A DNA stretch of 64,000 nt from Phytopythium helicoides. Its lineage: Eukaryota > Oomycota > Peronosporomycetes > Pythiales > Pythiaceae. Each line of letters starts with the position of its first letter. Positions within the stretch are counted from its first letter, which is position 1. A program made the position numbers and the translations under genes. Positions 31,663-42,352 of this stretch are shown here, in pieces. Under the pieces are notes generated by a model that searched no databases, was not told where the DNA came from, and saw nothing but the letters and a program-made list of their open reading frames with translations. The stretch covers positions 1,894,510-1,958,509 of the forward strand of contig JANFNE010000001.1 of NCBI GenBank assembly GCA_024867545.1, given 5' to 3'.

Positions 31663-33576
31663 ATGGCGCTGGTCGACGCCTCGGCCGACGTGCTGGAGGC
31701 GCTGGCGGACCAGCTGGACGTGCCGTCGCTGCAAGCGCTCTCGCAGACGAGCAGCTCGCTGCGCTGCTCGCTGCGGGCTCAGCTGGCCGACCGCTGCAAG
31801 CGCGAGTGCTTCGGCGCGTTCCTGTTCCCGACGATCGCGGCGTACCGGATGCAGGCGCCGGTTCCAGAGGTCTGCGAGCGCCCGTATCGCCGCTTTGAGG
31901 TGGAATGGACCACACTGATCGGACCGTTCGTGGTTGTGCTGTTCACAGAGCTGGATGCAGTTGTACGTTGTTTTCAGCCGGCTGCACCGGCTGCGGTGGT
32001 CCAAGTGCAAGAGCGACGGCGTGTCGTCGTCGCTGCGCTCGCTCAAGTCGGACAACCAAGAGTACCTGGTTGATATTGACAACGAGTTTATGCTGCGGTA
32101 AGTCGTGTACCGAAGAGGGTGTGTAGCGCGCTACTTTGGCTAATTCGAGGTCTCTGCTGGTCAGGAGCGGCGGACACTACTGGTTCAGCGTGTGGCAGAC
32201 CAAAGCCGACGACATTCGCATCGGAAGAGCCTTTAACGATCAGCCAGAGGTCGAAGAAAGTGGTGTGAGCGAGAATCCGAAGGCAGCTTCGCTGGCATTC
32301 ATGCGCTCGCCACGACAGATCCTATTTGGGAAATGGACAAAGATTCGCGGAATTGGGCGAGCTCCGTGCCCTCGACGATACCATTCCATGACATCCCTAC
32401 CAAAGACCGTGTGCCCCGCGAGCTTGATGAGCAATAACGATGTTACAAACGGCAAAATCACGGAAGTTGAGGATCCGGACGAATGCATTCGTGTGCGTCG
32501 CCTTCTGTTTTTCGGTGGACATTCGGAAACCATGCCATTCGATGCATTCAACGACCTTTACGTGCTATTTATCGAAGATTCACCTGACGCCACGTACGTG
32601 CTTCTTGCTGTTGTTTCATTTGGGGAGGCTGTGGTAGATTTCTTAGCTGAACGGGGGATGTCGTGACCCTGGTTGATCCAGCAAAACCCGCGCCGCCTGG
32701 GTTGCACCAACTATCAGCGGCACACGGCCAACGCCAAGGTGTGGACACACAGCCACGCTACTGTCGCCGGATCTACTTTTGTTTGCAGGAGGAAGTGATG
32801 GAACAAGTCCGATTGCGACGCTGGAGGTCCATCTTCTGCATGTTGATGGTCTATCAAGTGAGGATTCGTTGCACCTCAAACCACCAGTTTGGGTCGCTCA
32901 CGGGTGTGCGTGCATGTAATTGTTGTAGCCTTTCGATGGTCGACTCCACAGTCGAACGAACTCCCAATGGGCAGATCGCTCCATGAAGTGCACAGGTGCG
33001 TGATGAAGTCATACCTCCTGTCTTCAGAGGTGTTGCTAACAACCGTGATGCTCCAGGGTCTCTCGCAATGAGCTCATTATCTACGGTGGGCGTCAGGTAC
33101 GCACCTTGCATCACCAAATCCTCAAGCGACTCTCATGAAGCAAACATTGGGACGAACAGATCCGCGAGTCGAATGGGCTGCTCAGCGTGCATCGGCTGCA
33201 GCTTAAGTTCAGCCATCCAGGCAACTCGAGCGAAGTCGAGCGCTTGGAGTGGTCTTCTCCTCGACTGACAGGCTCGCTTCCCAACGGTAGGCGTGGACAT
33301 TCAACGAACGCTGTGGGCGAGAACCTGCTACTCTTCGGCGGGCAGGACGAGGCCACGGGGCAACTGCGCAACGACGTGCGAGTGCTGCACGTGCCGACGC
33401 TGCACTGGCGGCGCGTGGACGTTCCTGGCGAAGCCCCGTGTCCTCGCCGCGGCTTCAAGAGCCAGTTCTTCGGTACGTCGCTGGTCGTCTCGAGCGGCTT
33501 CGTGCGCGAGCACATGGACGGCAAGGCGGACCGGCAGCTCCCCGACAGCGACGTGCATGTGCTCGAGTTCCTCTGA
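31663..33576 (+). CDS. F-box-like/kelch-repeat protein
   Basis: The start MALVDASADVLEALADQLDVPSLQALSQTSSSLR resembles an F-box that recruits an SCF ubiquitin ligase. Exon 1 is 31663-31869; an intron from 31870 to 31948 joins to SWMQLYVVFSRLHRLRWSKCKSDG; exon 2 ends about 32097 and exon 3 starts 32165 (SGGHYWFSVWQTKAD). Later exons carry kelch-type blades: RRLLFFGGHSETMPFDAFNDLYVL, a GGSDGTSPIATLEVHLL blade, NELIIYGGR, then RRGHSTNAVGENLLLFGGQDEATGQLRNDVRVLHV, ending at TGA 33574-33576. Boundaries between 32,600 and 33,130 are uncertain. The kelch propeller would bind the substrate; which one is unknown. Its mirror copy (59021-60941) has several frame breaks. Confidence 0.75.
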
Positions 33577-33596
33577 GTGTCAACACAACGTTTTTG

Positions 33597-33632
33597 ATTG
33601 GTTGTAAATATGGATATAAGATACTTGATTGG
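33597..33632 (+). promoter_or_regulatory. paired ATTGG (CCAAT) boxes
   Basis: ATTGG at 33597-33601 and 33628-33632 lie 50-90 bases upstream of the ATG at 33684, in a gap of only 107 bases after the F-box/kelch stop, and are likely the core promoter of the zinc protein. Confidence 0.45.
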
Positions 33633-33683
33633 ATGAAAATAGTACTTTCCCACGCTTGCCGCTCAATCAAGGAAAAGCAAGTG

Positions 33684-36600
33684 ATGGAGCGCCAGGCGGG
33701 CGACGCCGATGGTGGCGGAGGCGACGACGGCGCCGAGCCCTGGCGGTCGTCTACGTCTGCTCCTATGCAGTCAGAGTCGCTTTCTCTATACTACAGCGCG
33801 GCGTCGGTGGGCGCGGGCGCGGGCGAGGACAACGACGGCGGCGCGTTCGCTCTAAACGACGCCGACCTGTCTGGAGCGGCCATCGCCATGGACATGAGCA
33901 TGGAGCTGAGCGACCAGCAGATCCGCGCGTTCCTGGTGCGCAACGAGCAGGAGGTCAACAGCGCGCTGGCGGTCCAGCGAGCGAGCGGAGCGCTCGAGTC
34001 TTCAGCTGTCGGCGCTGCTGGTCGCCTCAGAGGTGATCAGGAGCTCGCGCAGAACGGCGAGGAGGCTCGTGGAGCGGCGGCCCACTCGACGTGCAGGGAC
34101 GAGAGAGAGCAACAGGTCCGCGGACACCCTCTGGTGGCGGCTGCGGATGTGGATGGACGCACGGTGTTGTGCAAATGCGGGAGGAAGGTGCGCCTCAACC
34201 CACCGTGGTACATTCTCAAGTTTGAGCAGCACATCGTGAGTCGCAACTGTACGTGCCTTCGTAAGAAGAAGCCCAAGCGGAAGCCGTTTGCTTCCACGCA
34301 AAAAGTGAGCGCCAATGTGTCCGAGCCAACACTTCATCCCGCCTCCCAGACTGGTACAGCCATTAGCAGCGCGAAGCCTGCTGGTACAGGGGTTGGATTC
34401 AGCCCCGAGGCACAAATTGGCACAAGCAGAACCCCAGAGGGTGGTGCTTCGGACTATGCGCTGCTGTCATTGCAGCAAGTGTTTAAGCGTGAGTTTCCCT
34501 CGTTGCAATTCCCACCACAGTCATTTCCAACCGACATCGGAGAAAAGTCGATCGTGTACAATGCCATGATCAAAGTTCTCGAGGATCCTCATTTCAGTCA
34601 AATCACACCAGACGGCAGGATTGTGGAGTGCAAGTGTTCACAGCTCATTGTTCTCACCTCTCCTTGGAATCTCAGTCGCTTCTTTGAGCATGCCAAGCAC
34701 AGAGAAGTTCGGCGAAAACGGCAAGACGTGAGTGCAGCAGTTGGAACTACGCAAACAACGAAGAAGAAGACTGCGCAAGACACTCCTCCTCGCCAACAGA
34801 ACGTCTTGGCCAAGAGTATCAGCCGGGGAATGTCTGTCGAAGCAGCATTTCGAATTCGTAGGAAAAGCTTTCCGCACGACTTTCGTTGGGACACCGCTCG
34901 TGAGGCAGGCATTTTGCCTTGTCCTGGGATTCGCGATGATAGGATGGTCATGTTCGTGTCAAATTCTGCGCAGCTCACTGGTGGTAGTCGTCCTCGACAA
35001 AAAATCGCGCAAGAACTCTTTCCTCACCTGTTCCCAACTGGAGAAGGTGGGAAACAAAACTACCAGCTCATTGACGCAGAGAAGTTGATGATCCACGATG
35101 TTATCGAAGGCGAGGCAGTGTGGTTTGTTGATAAGGACGGGAACTCCGTTCGCAGCATGGACTGCAAGGGTGTTATCCAGCTGAAAAAGCGAGAAACGAC
35201 GTGCTCAAACTGCGCTGCCCTGCGCTCGAACACAGCTTTACGTGCTGCAGTGTCCGCGACGATCAAGAAGGTGAAAGCACAAAGAAATCCTGTGAACCAG
35301 AAGTTTTGCTCTGGGCGAGTATTTTCGTTGCTGGAGTCTGAGTTTGATATGAACGAGGAGTACGCCAGGATCCTGCGCGACTTGTCTCTGGTGGATATCT
35401 CGGACAACAGCGCTCTGAACTACTGGATGGATGCTGCAGAAATGGGCATTGAGGGTCTTTTCGACTCACATCCTGCTCTAATCGGTCTCGTTGACTCGAT
35501 GGTGACGATGAAGGACAAGCAGCGGCGTGGTGTAGGCATGCAGAACATGACCTACAGCGATCATTTGGATGCATTTATGCGCTCGATCGCGGAGTTGTCG
35601 ATGGAGGCATGCGAGTTCTTCCAGACGCATCTGTTCGGACGCAAAGTAAACTCTGCGAGTATCGGGCGGAAGCGTCGGCAGAATTCAATCCAGGCGAATG
35701 GCGATGAAGAGACGACAGATGACTCTCAAAGCGATGCACGACGAGAATCTTTTGAAGGTGCAAACCAATCGTCACAGCTACTTTACGACACCTCAGGAGG
35801 TTTGACGCAATCAGACGGGCTTTCCCGCTTGTTGGAATCCTCGAATACAGTTATGATGCCGAACCTATCGATCGGAGATATCCAAGACGTTGATATCAGC
35901 TCTTTTGGGCCAGAACATGCGGCGCAGTACGAACGCACTGTTGCCTCGGGTGATGCAGATGGGTCTCATCGCCAGGAAGGCTCTAGCGGGACGAATGACG
36001 CAGACTCTGTGGGCGAAAACTCTGCCGGTGACAGTCACAATGAGAGCGTGAATGCTCAAGCGCAGCATGCTGTGGCTGGAGCCACATCAATTTCTTGCGA
36101 AGCGGACCGATTCTTGTCTGATATTACCGCGAATGCTCCTCACCCGACACCTAGTCTTGTCGGTGTGCCCTGTACTGGGCTTCGTGACGACAAAGTTCAG
36201 CGTTATGTTGCCTGTGCAGTTCAAATTGTCGGTGGTAGTCGCCCGAGATACGTGATCGCTCGTGAGCTCTTCCCTGAGATTTTTAGTGAGGAAGAGCATG
36301 TCAAGATTGCTGAGAAACTCACTGAAGAGCAGCGGCTGGTTCTTCAGGACGCTGTATATAGTGAATGCATGTGGCGCGTTGACAAAGTGGGCAACTGCGT
36401 TCGCAGCCTTCGCTGTCTGCGAGTAGCGGATTCCCGGGACAAGGGCGTATGTCGCGCATGCCGCGAGCTCAAAAGCATTTCGAATTTCCGCAGCGTTTTG
36501 TGTCGCTCGAAGGCTCCCAAGAACCTTGAGAATATCAAATTTGTTCCTAGCGTGTTCACCGAGAGCGACCCATTTCTTCGCAAGCTTTCAAAGAATGCTG

Positions 36601-37292
36601 CATTTCGTGGACTCTACCAAATTGTCAAAGTGAAAGCGATCAGTGGGGCTGAGAAGAAGCGCGCCGCCTTTTGGCTCAAGTGTGCGCGAATGGGTGTCTT
36701 TGGTCACTTTCGGACGCACCCCGTTTTCGAAGGCCTTGTGGAAAGCATGGTGGAGATCAAGGACAAGGAGCGTCGAGGTGTGGGCAAGCAAAACATGCAG
36801 TACTCGAAGGCTCTGGACGACTTTATGACGGAGTTGTCTTCCATCTCTGTCGAAGCATTTGACCTATTTGCGCGCAGGTTTTGTGGGCGAACAATTCGCT
36901 CTCAAAAAGTAAAGCGGCGAAGGACACAGCTCTTTGAGCAGGTAGTCATAGGGTCGCTTCCTGCCCAAGTGAACGATGGCTCGGGGAGATCTTTTGATGG
37001 GCATTCAGCCGAGTCGATAGCGCACGAGCAGCACCATCATCACCAGCAACTCCTACAATCGGACACACTCCTGGGTACCAGTCGTCCCATGACGTCAGGC
37101 GAGCTCGAAGAAAACCAGCGGTTAATGGACCGCATGCTGCTCGACGACATGCGACTATCGCACGAGTTGCAGCTCGCCGCGGTCATGGCCGAGCAGCACG
37201 CACACGACAAGCACCAGCGTGACAGCGGTGAAAGCACGCTGGAACCGCGCACCTATTTAGACGCCGACGGCGTGCTCACGACGGAGATCTGA
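33684..37292 (+). CDS. large protein with duplicated cysteine-rich modules, function unknown
   Basis: One 1202-residue exon from ATG 33684 (MERQAGDADGGGGDD). I do not recognise a named family. Two related cysteine units lie at residues 150-200 (VLCKCGRKVRLNPPWYILKFEQH) and 310-345 (VECKCSQLIVLTSPWNLSRFFEH). A longer module is duplicated: copy one at about 405-660 (LPCPGIRDDRMVMFVSNSAQ, GGSRPRQKIAQELFPHLFP, CSNCAALRS, GIEGLFDSHPALIGLVDSMV, QRRGVGMQNMTYSDHLDAF) and copy two at about 825-1075 (VPCTGLRDDKVQRYVACAVQ, GGSRPRYVIARELFPEIF, CRACRELKS, GVFGHFRTHPVFEGLVESMV, RRGVGKQNMQYSKALDDF). The layout suggests a DNA-binding or domesticated-transposase-like protein; this is inference. The C-terminus is H/Q-rich then acidic. 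Confidence 0.7.
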   Translation: MERQAGDADGGGGDDGAEPWRSSTSAPMQSESLSLYYSAASVGAGAGEDNDGGAFALNDADLSGAAIAMDMSMELSDQQIRAFLVRNEQEVNSALAVQRASGALESSAVGAAGRLRGDQELAQNGEEARGAAAHSTCRDEREQQVRGHPLVAAADVDGRTVLCKCGRKVRLNPPWYILKFEQHIVSRNCTCLRKKKPKRKPFASTQKVSANVSEPTLHPASQTGTAISSAKPAGTGVGFSPEAQIGTSRTPEGGASDYALLSLQQVFKREFPSLQFPPQSFPTDIGEKSIVYNAMIKVLEDPHFSQITPDGRIVECKCSQLIVLTSPWNLSRFFEHAKHREVRRKRQDVSAAVGTTQTTKKKTAQDTPPRQQNVLAKSISRGMSVEAAFRIRRKSFPHDFRWDTAREAGILPCPGIRDDRMVMFVSNSAQLTGGSRPRQKIAQELFPHLFPTGEGGKQNYQLIDAEKLMIHDVIEGEAVWFVDKDGNSVRSMDCKGVIQLKKRETTCSNCAALRSNTALRAAVSATIKKVKAQRNPVNQKFCSGRVFSLLESEFDMNEEYARILRDLSLVDISDNSALNYWMDAAEMGIEGLFDSHPALIGLVDSMVTMKDKQRRGVGMQNMTYSDHLDAFMRSIAELSMEACEFFQTHLFGRKVNSASIGRKRRQNSIQANGDEETTDDSQSDARRESFEGANQSSQLLYDTSGGLTQSDGLSRLLESSNTVMMPNLSIGDIQDVDISSFGPEHAAQYERTVASGDADGSHRQEGSSGTNDADSVGENSAGDSHNESVNAQAQHAVAGATSISCEADRFLSDITANAPHPTPSLVGVPCTGLRDDKVQRYVACAVQIVGGSRPRYVIARELFPEIFSEEEHVKIAEKLTEEQRLVLQDAVYSECMWRVDKVGNCVRSLRCLRVADSRDKGVCRACRELKSISNFRSVLCRSKAPKNLENIKFVPSVFTESDPFLRKLSKNAAFRGLYQIVKVKAISGAEKKRAAFWLKCARMGVFGHFRTHPVFEGLVESMVEIKDKERRGVGKQNMQYSKALDDFMTELSSISVEAFDLFARRFCGRTIRSQKVKRRRTQLFEQVVIGSLPAQVNDGSGRSFDGHSAESIAHEQHHHHQQLLQSDTLLGTSRPMTSGELEENQRLMDRMLLDDMRLSHELQLAAVMAEQHAHDKHQRDSGESTLEPRTYLDADGVLTTEI

Positions 37293-37354
37293 CGGCCATG
37301 TAACATTCACAGCAATGCTAACGGTAATTTAGCCGTCAGGACCTCATCTCTGTC

Positions 37355-37673
37355 TTAGGCCTCGTCCAGCGGCTTCTCCAGGTGCTTGGAGAGCAGCCCC
37401 ATGACCTGCGTGAACTTGATCTCGTCCACGTGGAAGACCTGCTTCATCTCGGCGTTCGGGCGGATCACGCGGCCGTCCGCAGGGTCCTGCAGCTCGTGCT
37501 GCTTGACGTACGCCCAGCTGCCGCACGCCGGCGCTCGGTTAGTTCGCGGACTGCGCGCAGGCCCAGCAGGCGGATACTCACAACTCCTTGACGGCCGCTG
37601 GCCGCGAGAGCGCGGGCTTGCCCAGCAGCGACTGCAGCGGCGCCGAGAGCTTGTAGAGCTTGGTGGATGCCAT
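37355..37673 (-). CDS. SWIB/MDM2-domain protein
   Basis: Two exons, 37673-37582 and 37517-37355, join across an intron from GTGAGT to GCGGCAG to give 84 residues that are nearly all SWIB domain: LYKLSAPLQSLLGKPALSRPAAVKEF, WAYVKQHELQDPADGRVIRPNAEMKQVF, then IKFTQVMGLLSKHLEKPL. Stand-alone SWIB proteins associate with chromatin remodellers or transcription. It is head-to-head with the DNAJC7-like gene over about 270 bases. In the mirror copy two extra C bases break the frame. Confidence 0.9.
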
Positions 37674-37730
37674 CTCGTTGCGGTCGGGTTGGATTGTGGA
37701 GGCTTGGGAAAGCGGTGCGTCGGCTTTTAG

Positions 37731-37785
37731 CCAATCGCGTCGAGCAGCGCTGAACACATGCAGCCAATGAGAGTCCGGGTCCAAT
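37731..37785 (+). promoter_or_regulatory. three CCAAT boxes in a bidirectional promoter
   Basis: CCAAT at about 37731, 37764 and 37781 within 55 bases, between the divergent starts of the SWIB gene (37673) and the co-chaperone gene (37942). Spacing of 17 and 33 bases is compatible with clustered NF-Y sites. Confidence 0.5.
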
Positions 37786-37941
37786 AGAAAGTTCGAGATA
37801 CCCTTTTGCAGCGATCTTTGGCGGTGTGGTGCACGCCATTTTTCCAGCCTACGCTGTGTCGCGAGCGCGCAAGAATTGTTTGGTTGTTCCAGCGCGCGGA
37901 GGTGCCAGTCGACCTGCCGCTCCCCTCCCGCCCGGCCGACC

Positions 37942-39756
37942 ATGGAGCGCAGCGAGGCGATGGCCGAGGAGTACAAGGCGCAGGGCAATGAGCTGTACAA
38001 GCGCGGCGAGTACCAGCGCGCCATCGACAAGTACACGCAGGCCATCGACGCGGCGCCGACCGTGGTGGCGTACTACGGCAACCGCGCGGCCGCGTCCTTC
38101 ATGATCGGCAAGTACAAGGAGGTCATCACGGACTGCAACCGCGCGATCGTGTTCGACCCCACCTACTTCAAGGGCTACATCCGCAAGGCCAAGGCGCAGC
38201 TCGCGCTGGTGCGGTGCTGGATGTGCTGCCACGTACCTCGACGGCGACACTGACGTGGCTGTCGTGGACCCCACAGGGAGAGACCAATGAGGCGCTCAAG
38301 ACGTACCAGACCGCGCTCGTGCGAGACCCCAACAACGCCAGCTTGCTGACCGAGAAGCGACAGCTGGAGATGGCGCTCGACAAGCTGGAGCGCGGCAAGC
38401 AACACCTGGCGGCGGTGAGTCTCAAGTGGTACTATCATCGCTTGCGCCGCGTTCTTCGTTTCTGACCGACCGGATATGGGATTCTGCAATGCAGGAGCGC
38501 TACTCGCAGGCCGTGCAGTGCTTTGACGGCGCGCTGCAGGTGTGCACGGGCTCGAACGCGATTAAGCTGGCGCGCGGCGAGGCGCTGATCGGCTGCGAGC
38601 GCTACGACGAGGCGTTCGCGGCGCTCACGCAGCTCATGCGCACGGATGCAGGCAGCCCAGACCTGCTGTACCTGCGCGCGCGCTGCTTGTACTTTCAGGG
38701 TGAGTTCCCCAGCGCCATCAAGCACCTGCAGCAGGCGCTGCGCTCGGACCCGGACAACAGCAAGTTCATGCGCGAGATCAAGCGCATCCGCTCGCTCGAG
38801 AACAGCAAGGAGGATGCCAACAACTCGTTCAAGGCCGGCAAGATGCAGGAGGCCATTGACAAGTACTCGGAGTGCCTGCAGATCGACCCGAAGAACAAGG
38901 CGTTTAACTCCAAGATCCACTGCAACCGCGCCAACGCGCTGTCTCGCCTCGGTCGCCACGAAGAGGCTATCAAGGACTGCGACAAGGCCATTTACTACGA
39001 CCATGGTTACGCCAAGGCGTACCTGCGTAAGGCGGCGTGCCTAAAGGCCCTGGGCGGCCTCGAGAACCTCGAGCAGGCGCTCCGCGTGTACGACCAGGCG
39101 TCCAAGCTGGTTGGTGACGATGCTCAGCGCGACATTCAGAACAGGTACGACTGTTTTCTTGATGGATAGCGAGCGCGCTGGTAGAGGTGGTAGGGCTTGT
39201 GGCTAATGCTTCCATCATGAACAGCATCCGCGAGACGAAGCTCGAGGTGAAGAAGGCCAAGCGCAAGGACTTCTACAAGATCCTGGGTGTCGCGCAAAAC
39301 GCGTCGGATGCCGAGATCAAGAAGGCTTACAAGAAGCTGGCGCTCAAGTTCCACCCGGATCGCCACGCCAGCAAGACGGAGGAGGAGCGAGCGCAGGCCG
39401 AGGCGAGCTTCAAGGACATCGGTGAGGCCTACGCCATCCTGTCCGATCCGCAGAAGCGCCAGCGCTACGACTCGGGCGTCGACCTCGAGGACCTCGAGAG
39501 CGACTTTGGTGGCGCTGGCGGCATGGGCGGCATGGGTGTGGACCCGAGCCAGATCTTCCAGGTTCGTAGCTTATAGCGGTGGTGCAGCTCCATCAGCGAT
39601 TCTGACTTGTGTTGGTGTATCTCCTTGCAGATGTTCTTCGGCGGTGGCATGGGCGGAGGCATGGGAGGTATGGGAGGAATGGGAGGCATGGGCGGTCACG
39701 GCTTCGGCGGCGGCGGCTATGGCCAGGGCGGCGGCAATCGGTACCATTTCGGCTAG
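37942..39756 (+). CDS. TPR and J-domain co-chaperone, DNAJC7-like
   Basis: DNAJC7/TPR2 proteins hand clients between Hsp70 and Hsp90. Five exons (37942-38208, 38277-38414, 38495-39144, 39225-39561, 39631-39756) give 505 residues. TPR units begin at [28 protein letters not shown] and continue in two blocks, the second starting [25 protein letters not shown]. The J domain follows ([35 protein letters not shown]) with the essential HPD motif, and the protein ends in a glycine/methionine-rich tail ([14 protein letters not shown]) finishing in NRYHFG. Order TPR-TPR-J is the diagnostic arrangement. Start ATG 37942 or 37960 is possible; the mirror copy has an inserted C just after the first ATG, which would spare the second. 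Confidence 0.93.
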
Positions 39757-40025
39757 ATGCATGGTGTGTGCGCTTTACTTGAACGGAAAATTGATCGGCG
39801 CGCGGTCTACCGCGGTCGCAGCAGCACTCGAGTGCGTGGCTTGTGCTCCGAGTAGCGGGGCGTGTCCACTCCATCCAAATAACCTTTGTCAACACCTCGT
39901 AGATCCTGCTGCTCGCTTCCTGCGTGCTCTGCTTGGCTCTCGGCCAATCGTTTGGCGCTTTGCTATGTCGCACTGCTGTCCATGACAAGCTCGCGGTGCC
40001 AGTCTCCATCTGTCCCACTGCAGCG

Positions 40026-41513
40026 ATGACCGCAGACGTCAAGCACAACTCTCGCCCTGCCACCGCGTCCGACAGCCCTCGCAAGCGCCAGCGCACGAGC
40101 GAGGAGCAGCAGGCTGCGGTGCCAGTCACAACGGACGATGTTCGCCTCGCGCCGGGCTTCAGCAACGCGTATGACGGCTTCGTGGTGCCCTCGGCCGAGT
40201 ACACGGTCGAGCGCGTGGATGTGGATGCCATCGTGTCGCCCGAGCAGTTCTTCCGTGAGTACGTGGCGACGCGCAAGCCTGTGGTGCTGCGCGGCTTCCT
40301 GCGCGACGCCGAATTCACGGCGCCAGCCAAGTGGTCGAACGCGTACCTGAGCGAGGTGGCGGGCGACGAGACGCTGGCGGTGGAGCGGCGCGCAGACGAG
40401 CAGGACAAGTTCGGCCGCGGCGTGGAGGTGCAGATGACGTTCCGCGAGCTGCTGGAGCGGCTGGCCAAGGGCGACGAGCTGCACTACCTGACGACGCAGG
40501 ACGTGGAGGCCGAGGCGGACGGGCGGCCGGAGGTCATGGCGCGCTTCATCAAGCGGCTGCAGGGCGACTTCCCGCTGCGGCCGGCGCTCATGGGCCACCT
40601 CGTGCCGCAGAACATCAACGTCTGGATGGGCAACAACCGCCACGGATCCTCCACGGGGCTGCACCACGACTACCACGACAACCTGTACGTGCTGCTGCGT
40701 GGCCGCAAGCGCTTCCGCCTCTACTCGCCCGCGGACGCCGACCGCATGTACACGCGCGGCAACATGACGCGCGTGCACACCAACGGCCGCATCAACTACG
40801 AGGGCGAGGACACCACGGCGTACGGCGCCGACCCGTTCGCCGAGGCCGCGGCGCTCGCGGCCATCGAGAAGGACAACGCCGAGAAGGAGCTCGCGCTGGC
40901 CGAGGAAGCGGTTGAGCGAGGCGACGAGGGAGCCGAGGAGCGGCTCGAGAAGGCCGAGCAGCGCCTGGACGCCGCCATGATGGCCGTGCTGCGAGCCGAT
41001 AACGACGAAGAGCCGAACGAGGACGAGGACGACGAGGAGCAAGAGGCGTTCCACTTCGAAGAGGAGGAGGATGGCGAGGAAGAGCCCGAGGGTGACGAAG
41101 AGCAGGAGCTGGATGAGATTGCGCTGGACCCCGAAGAGGTCGAGGCCGACAGCCGCAAGGTGGACCAGACCATCAAGGATCCCGTGAGCTTCAGCCGCAT
41201 TGACACGACGCGGCTCGCTTCAGACCCAGAAGCGCTCTTCGACGAGTTTCCGCGTTTCCGAGACGCTAAGGTGGCCTGGTGCGAGCTCGAGGTTGGCGAC
41301 ATGCTCTTCCTGCCGGCGTCCTGGTTCCACGAGGTCGAGTCCTTCGGCTCGGAGAACGGCCACCTGGCACTCAACTACTGGTTCCACCCGCCCGACCAGC
41401 TCGACTCGTTCGAGACACCATACTCATCGCCCTTCTGGCCTCGCGACTGGGAAATGCGCTTCGCCCACCAGCGCGACCAAGACGTTGATGGCGATGAGGA
41501 GCAAGAGGAATGA
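40026..41513 (+). CDS. JmjC/cupin-8 Fe(II)/2-oxoglutarate hydroxylase
   Basis: A single 495-residue exon; 40026 is the first in-frame ATG. The JmjC-type cupin shows VVLRGFL near residues 86-92, NINVWMGNN before the iron-binding GLHHDYHDNLYV (H213 and D215), KRFRLYSPADA with the 2-oxoglutarate-binding lysine/arginine region, and LFLPASWFHEVES with the distal histidine. A highly acidic insertion (about residues 315-375, long D/E runs) splits the cupin. JMJD7-like enzymes of this class hydroxylate proteins in the cytosol or nucleus; the substrate is unknown. A CCAAT box at about 39944 lies upstream. The mirror copy at 51050-52537 has an extra T and a missing G. Confidence 0.88.
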   Translation: MTADVKHNSRPATASDSPRKRQRTSEEQQAAVPVTTDDVRLAPGFSNAYDGFVVPSAEYTVERVDVDAIVSPEQFFREYVATRKPVVLRGFLRDAEFTAPAKWSNAYLSEVAGDETLAVERRADEQDKFGRGVEVQMTFRELLERLAKGDELHYLTTQDVEAEADGRPEVMARFIKRLQGDFPLRPALMGHLVPQNINVWMGNNRHGSSTGLHHDYHDNLYVLLRGRKRFRLYSPADADRMYTRGNMTRVHTNGRINYEGEDTTAYGADPFAEAAALAAIEKDNAEKELALAEEAVERGDEGAEERLEKAEQRLDAAMMAVLRADNDEEPNEDEDDEEQEAFHFEEEEDGEEEPEGDEEQELDEIALDPEEVEADSRKVDQTIKDPVSFSRIDTTRLASDPEALFDEFPRFRDAKVAWCELEVGDMLFLPASWFHEVESFGSENGHLALNYWFHPPDQLDSFETPYSSPFWPRDWEMRFAHQRDQDVDGDEEQEE

Positions 41514-42352
41514 ATGGCCGGGGTACCCGGCATTGGCGCTGTGGTAGATGGCCACAAAACCCTCCATTTCTATCCACCCTTCTCAGCACAACGATCGACG
41601 TAAACTCCCACTCAACCGGAAAACGTGGAAAAGGAGACGTGAAACTAATTGACCCTTAGTGCACATGAGGTATACCGTACTGGCATCTCGGTGCAGTGGT
41701 TATGGGCATGCGTCCCGGGACGTGAGATGGCTATGAAACTCCATCAGCGCCCGCATGCGAACGCCAGTGGATCTTTCCACTCACGGAATCTTTGAAAGTC
41801 GCGCGATTTGGGTTGTCTGGCATCATCGTTGGCTCCTTAATCTCCGTCGTCTCCTTCGCCTTTGTAGTCTCCATCGTCTCCATCTTCGCTCGCTGGCGCC
41901 AGGGCTGAACGCCCGTCGCCTGTTTGCATAATACCGCCCTCCGTCTTGAGTCCGCGAACCCCGCGGGTCTCCAACTGAATCAACGGCGCTGTGGTAGTTC
42001 GGGAGGATTCGGCCTTGGTCACTGTGGGAACAGAGCAAGGAAACCCGAACCAGCTGGCCGTGGAAAGAGGATCGGCGAGGCTTACAGGCAAGGCGTCGCC
42101 GAGACTGCGAGCTGACAAGGTCGAAGAAAGCCGCTCCTGGTCGTCGTCGTCGTCAGGAGATTCTGGCTCCTTGGAGTAGCTGCGTGGCCCCGGGTCGTGA
42201 GCGGGAATGGAGGCCGCTTGGACCCCATCTTGCAAATTCACGACTGAGAAAGGAAATCCTGCGCGTCGAGTGCTGCGGCTTGCTCAGCCAGCGAAGCGTT
42301 CTTCCCAACGAGGGGGCCCTCCATAACGGTCCCATCGAGCTGCTAGGATCCG
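41514..42352. other. region between JmjC gene and Fanzor relic; acidic ORF of unknown origin
   Basis: No known gene. A minus-strand frame (42241-41837, 134 residues, SPDDDDDQERLSSTLSARS) is Ser/Asp-rich and ends in DGDYKGEGDDGD; it may be a remnant of a mobile element near the Fanzor relic. The 41,660-41,800 part has no coding signal. Confidence 0.35.

Noticed and set aside
39963..41054. 363-codon minus-strand frame opposite the JmjC gene
   Set aside because: Antisense shadow of the acidic, GC-rich coding sequence, with L/V/R-rich composition typical of such shadows.
41660..41800. tRNA or SINE-like segment near 41.7 kb
   Set aside because: It has some tRNA-like words (GGTGCAGTGG, CCCGGGAC) but I could not fold a cloverleaf or find proper A and B boxes.
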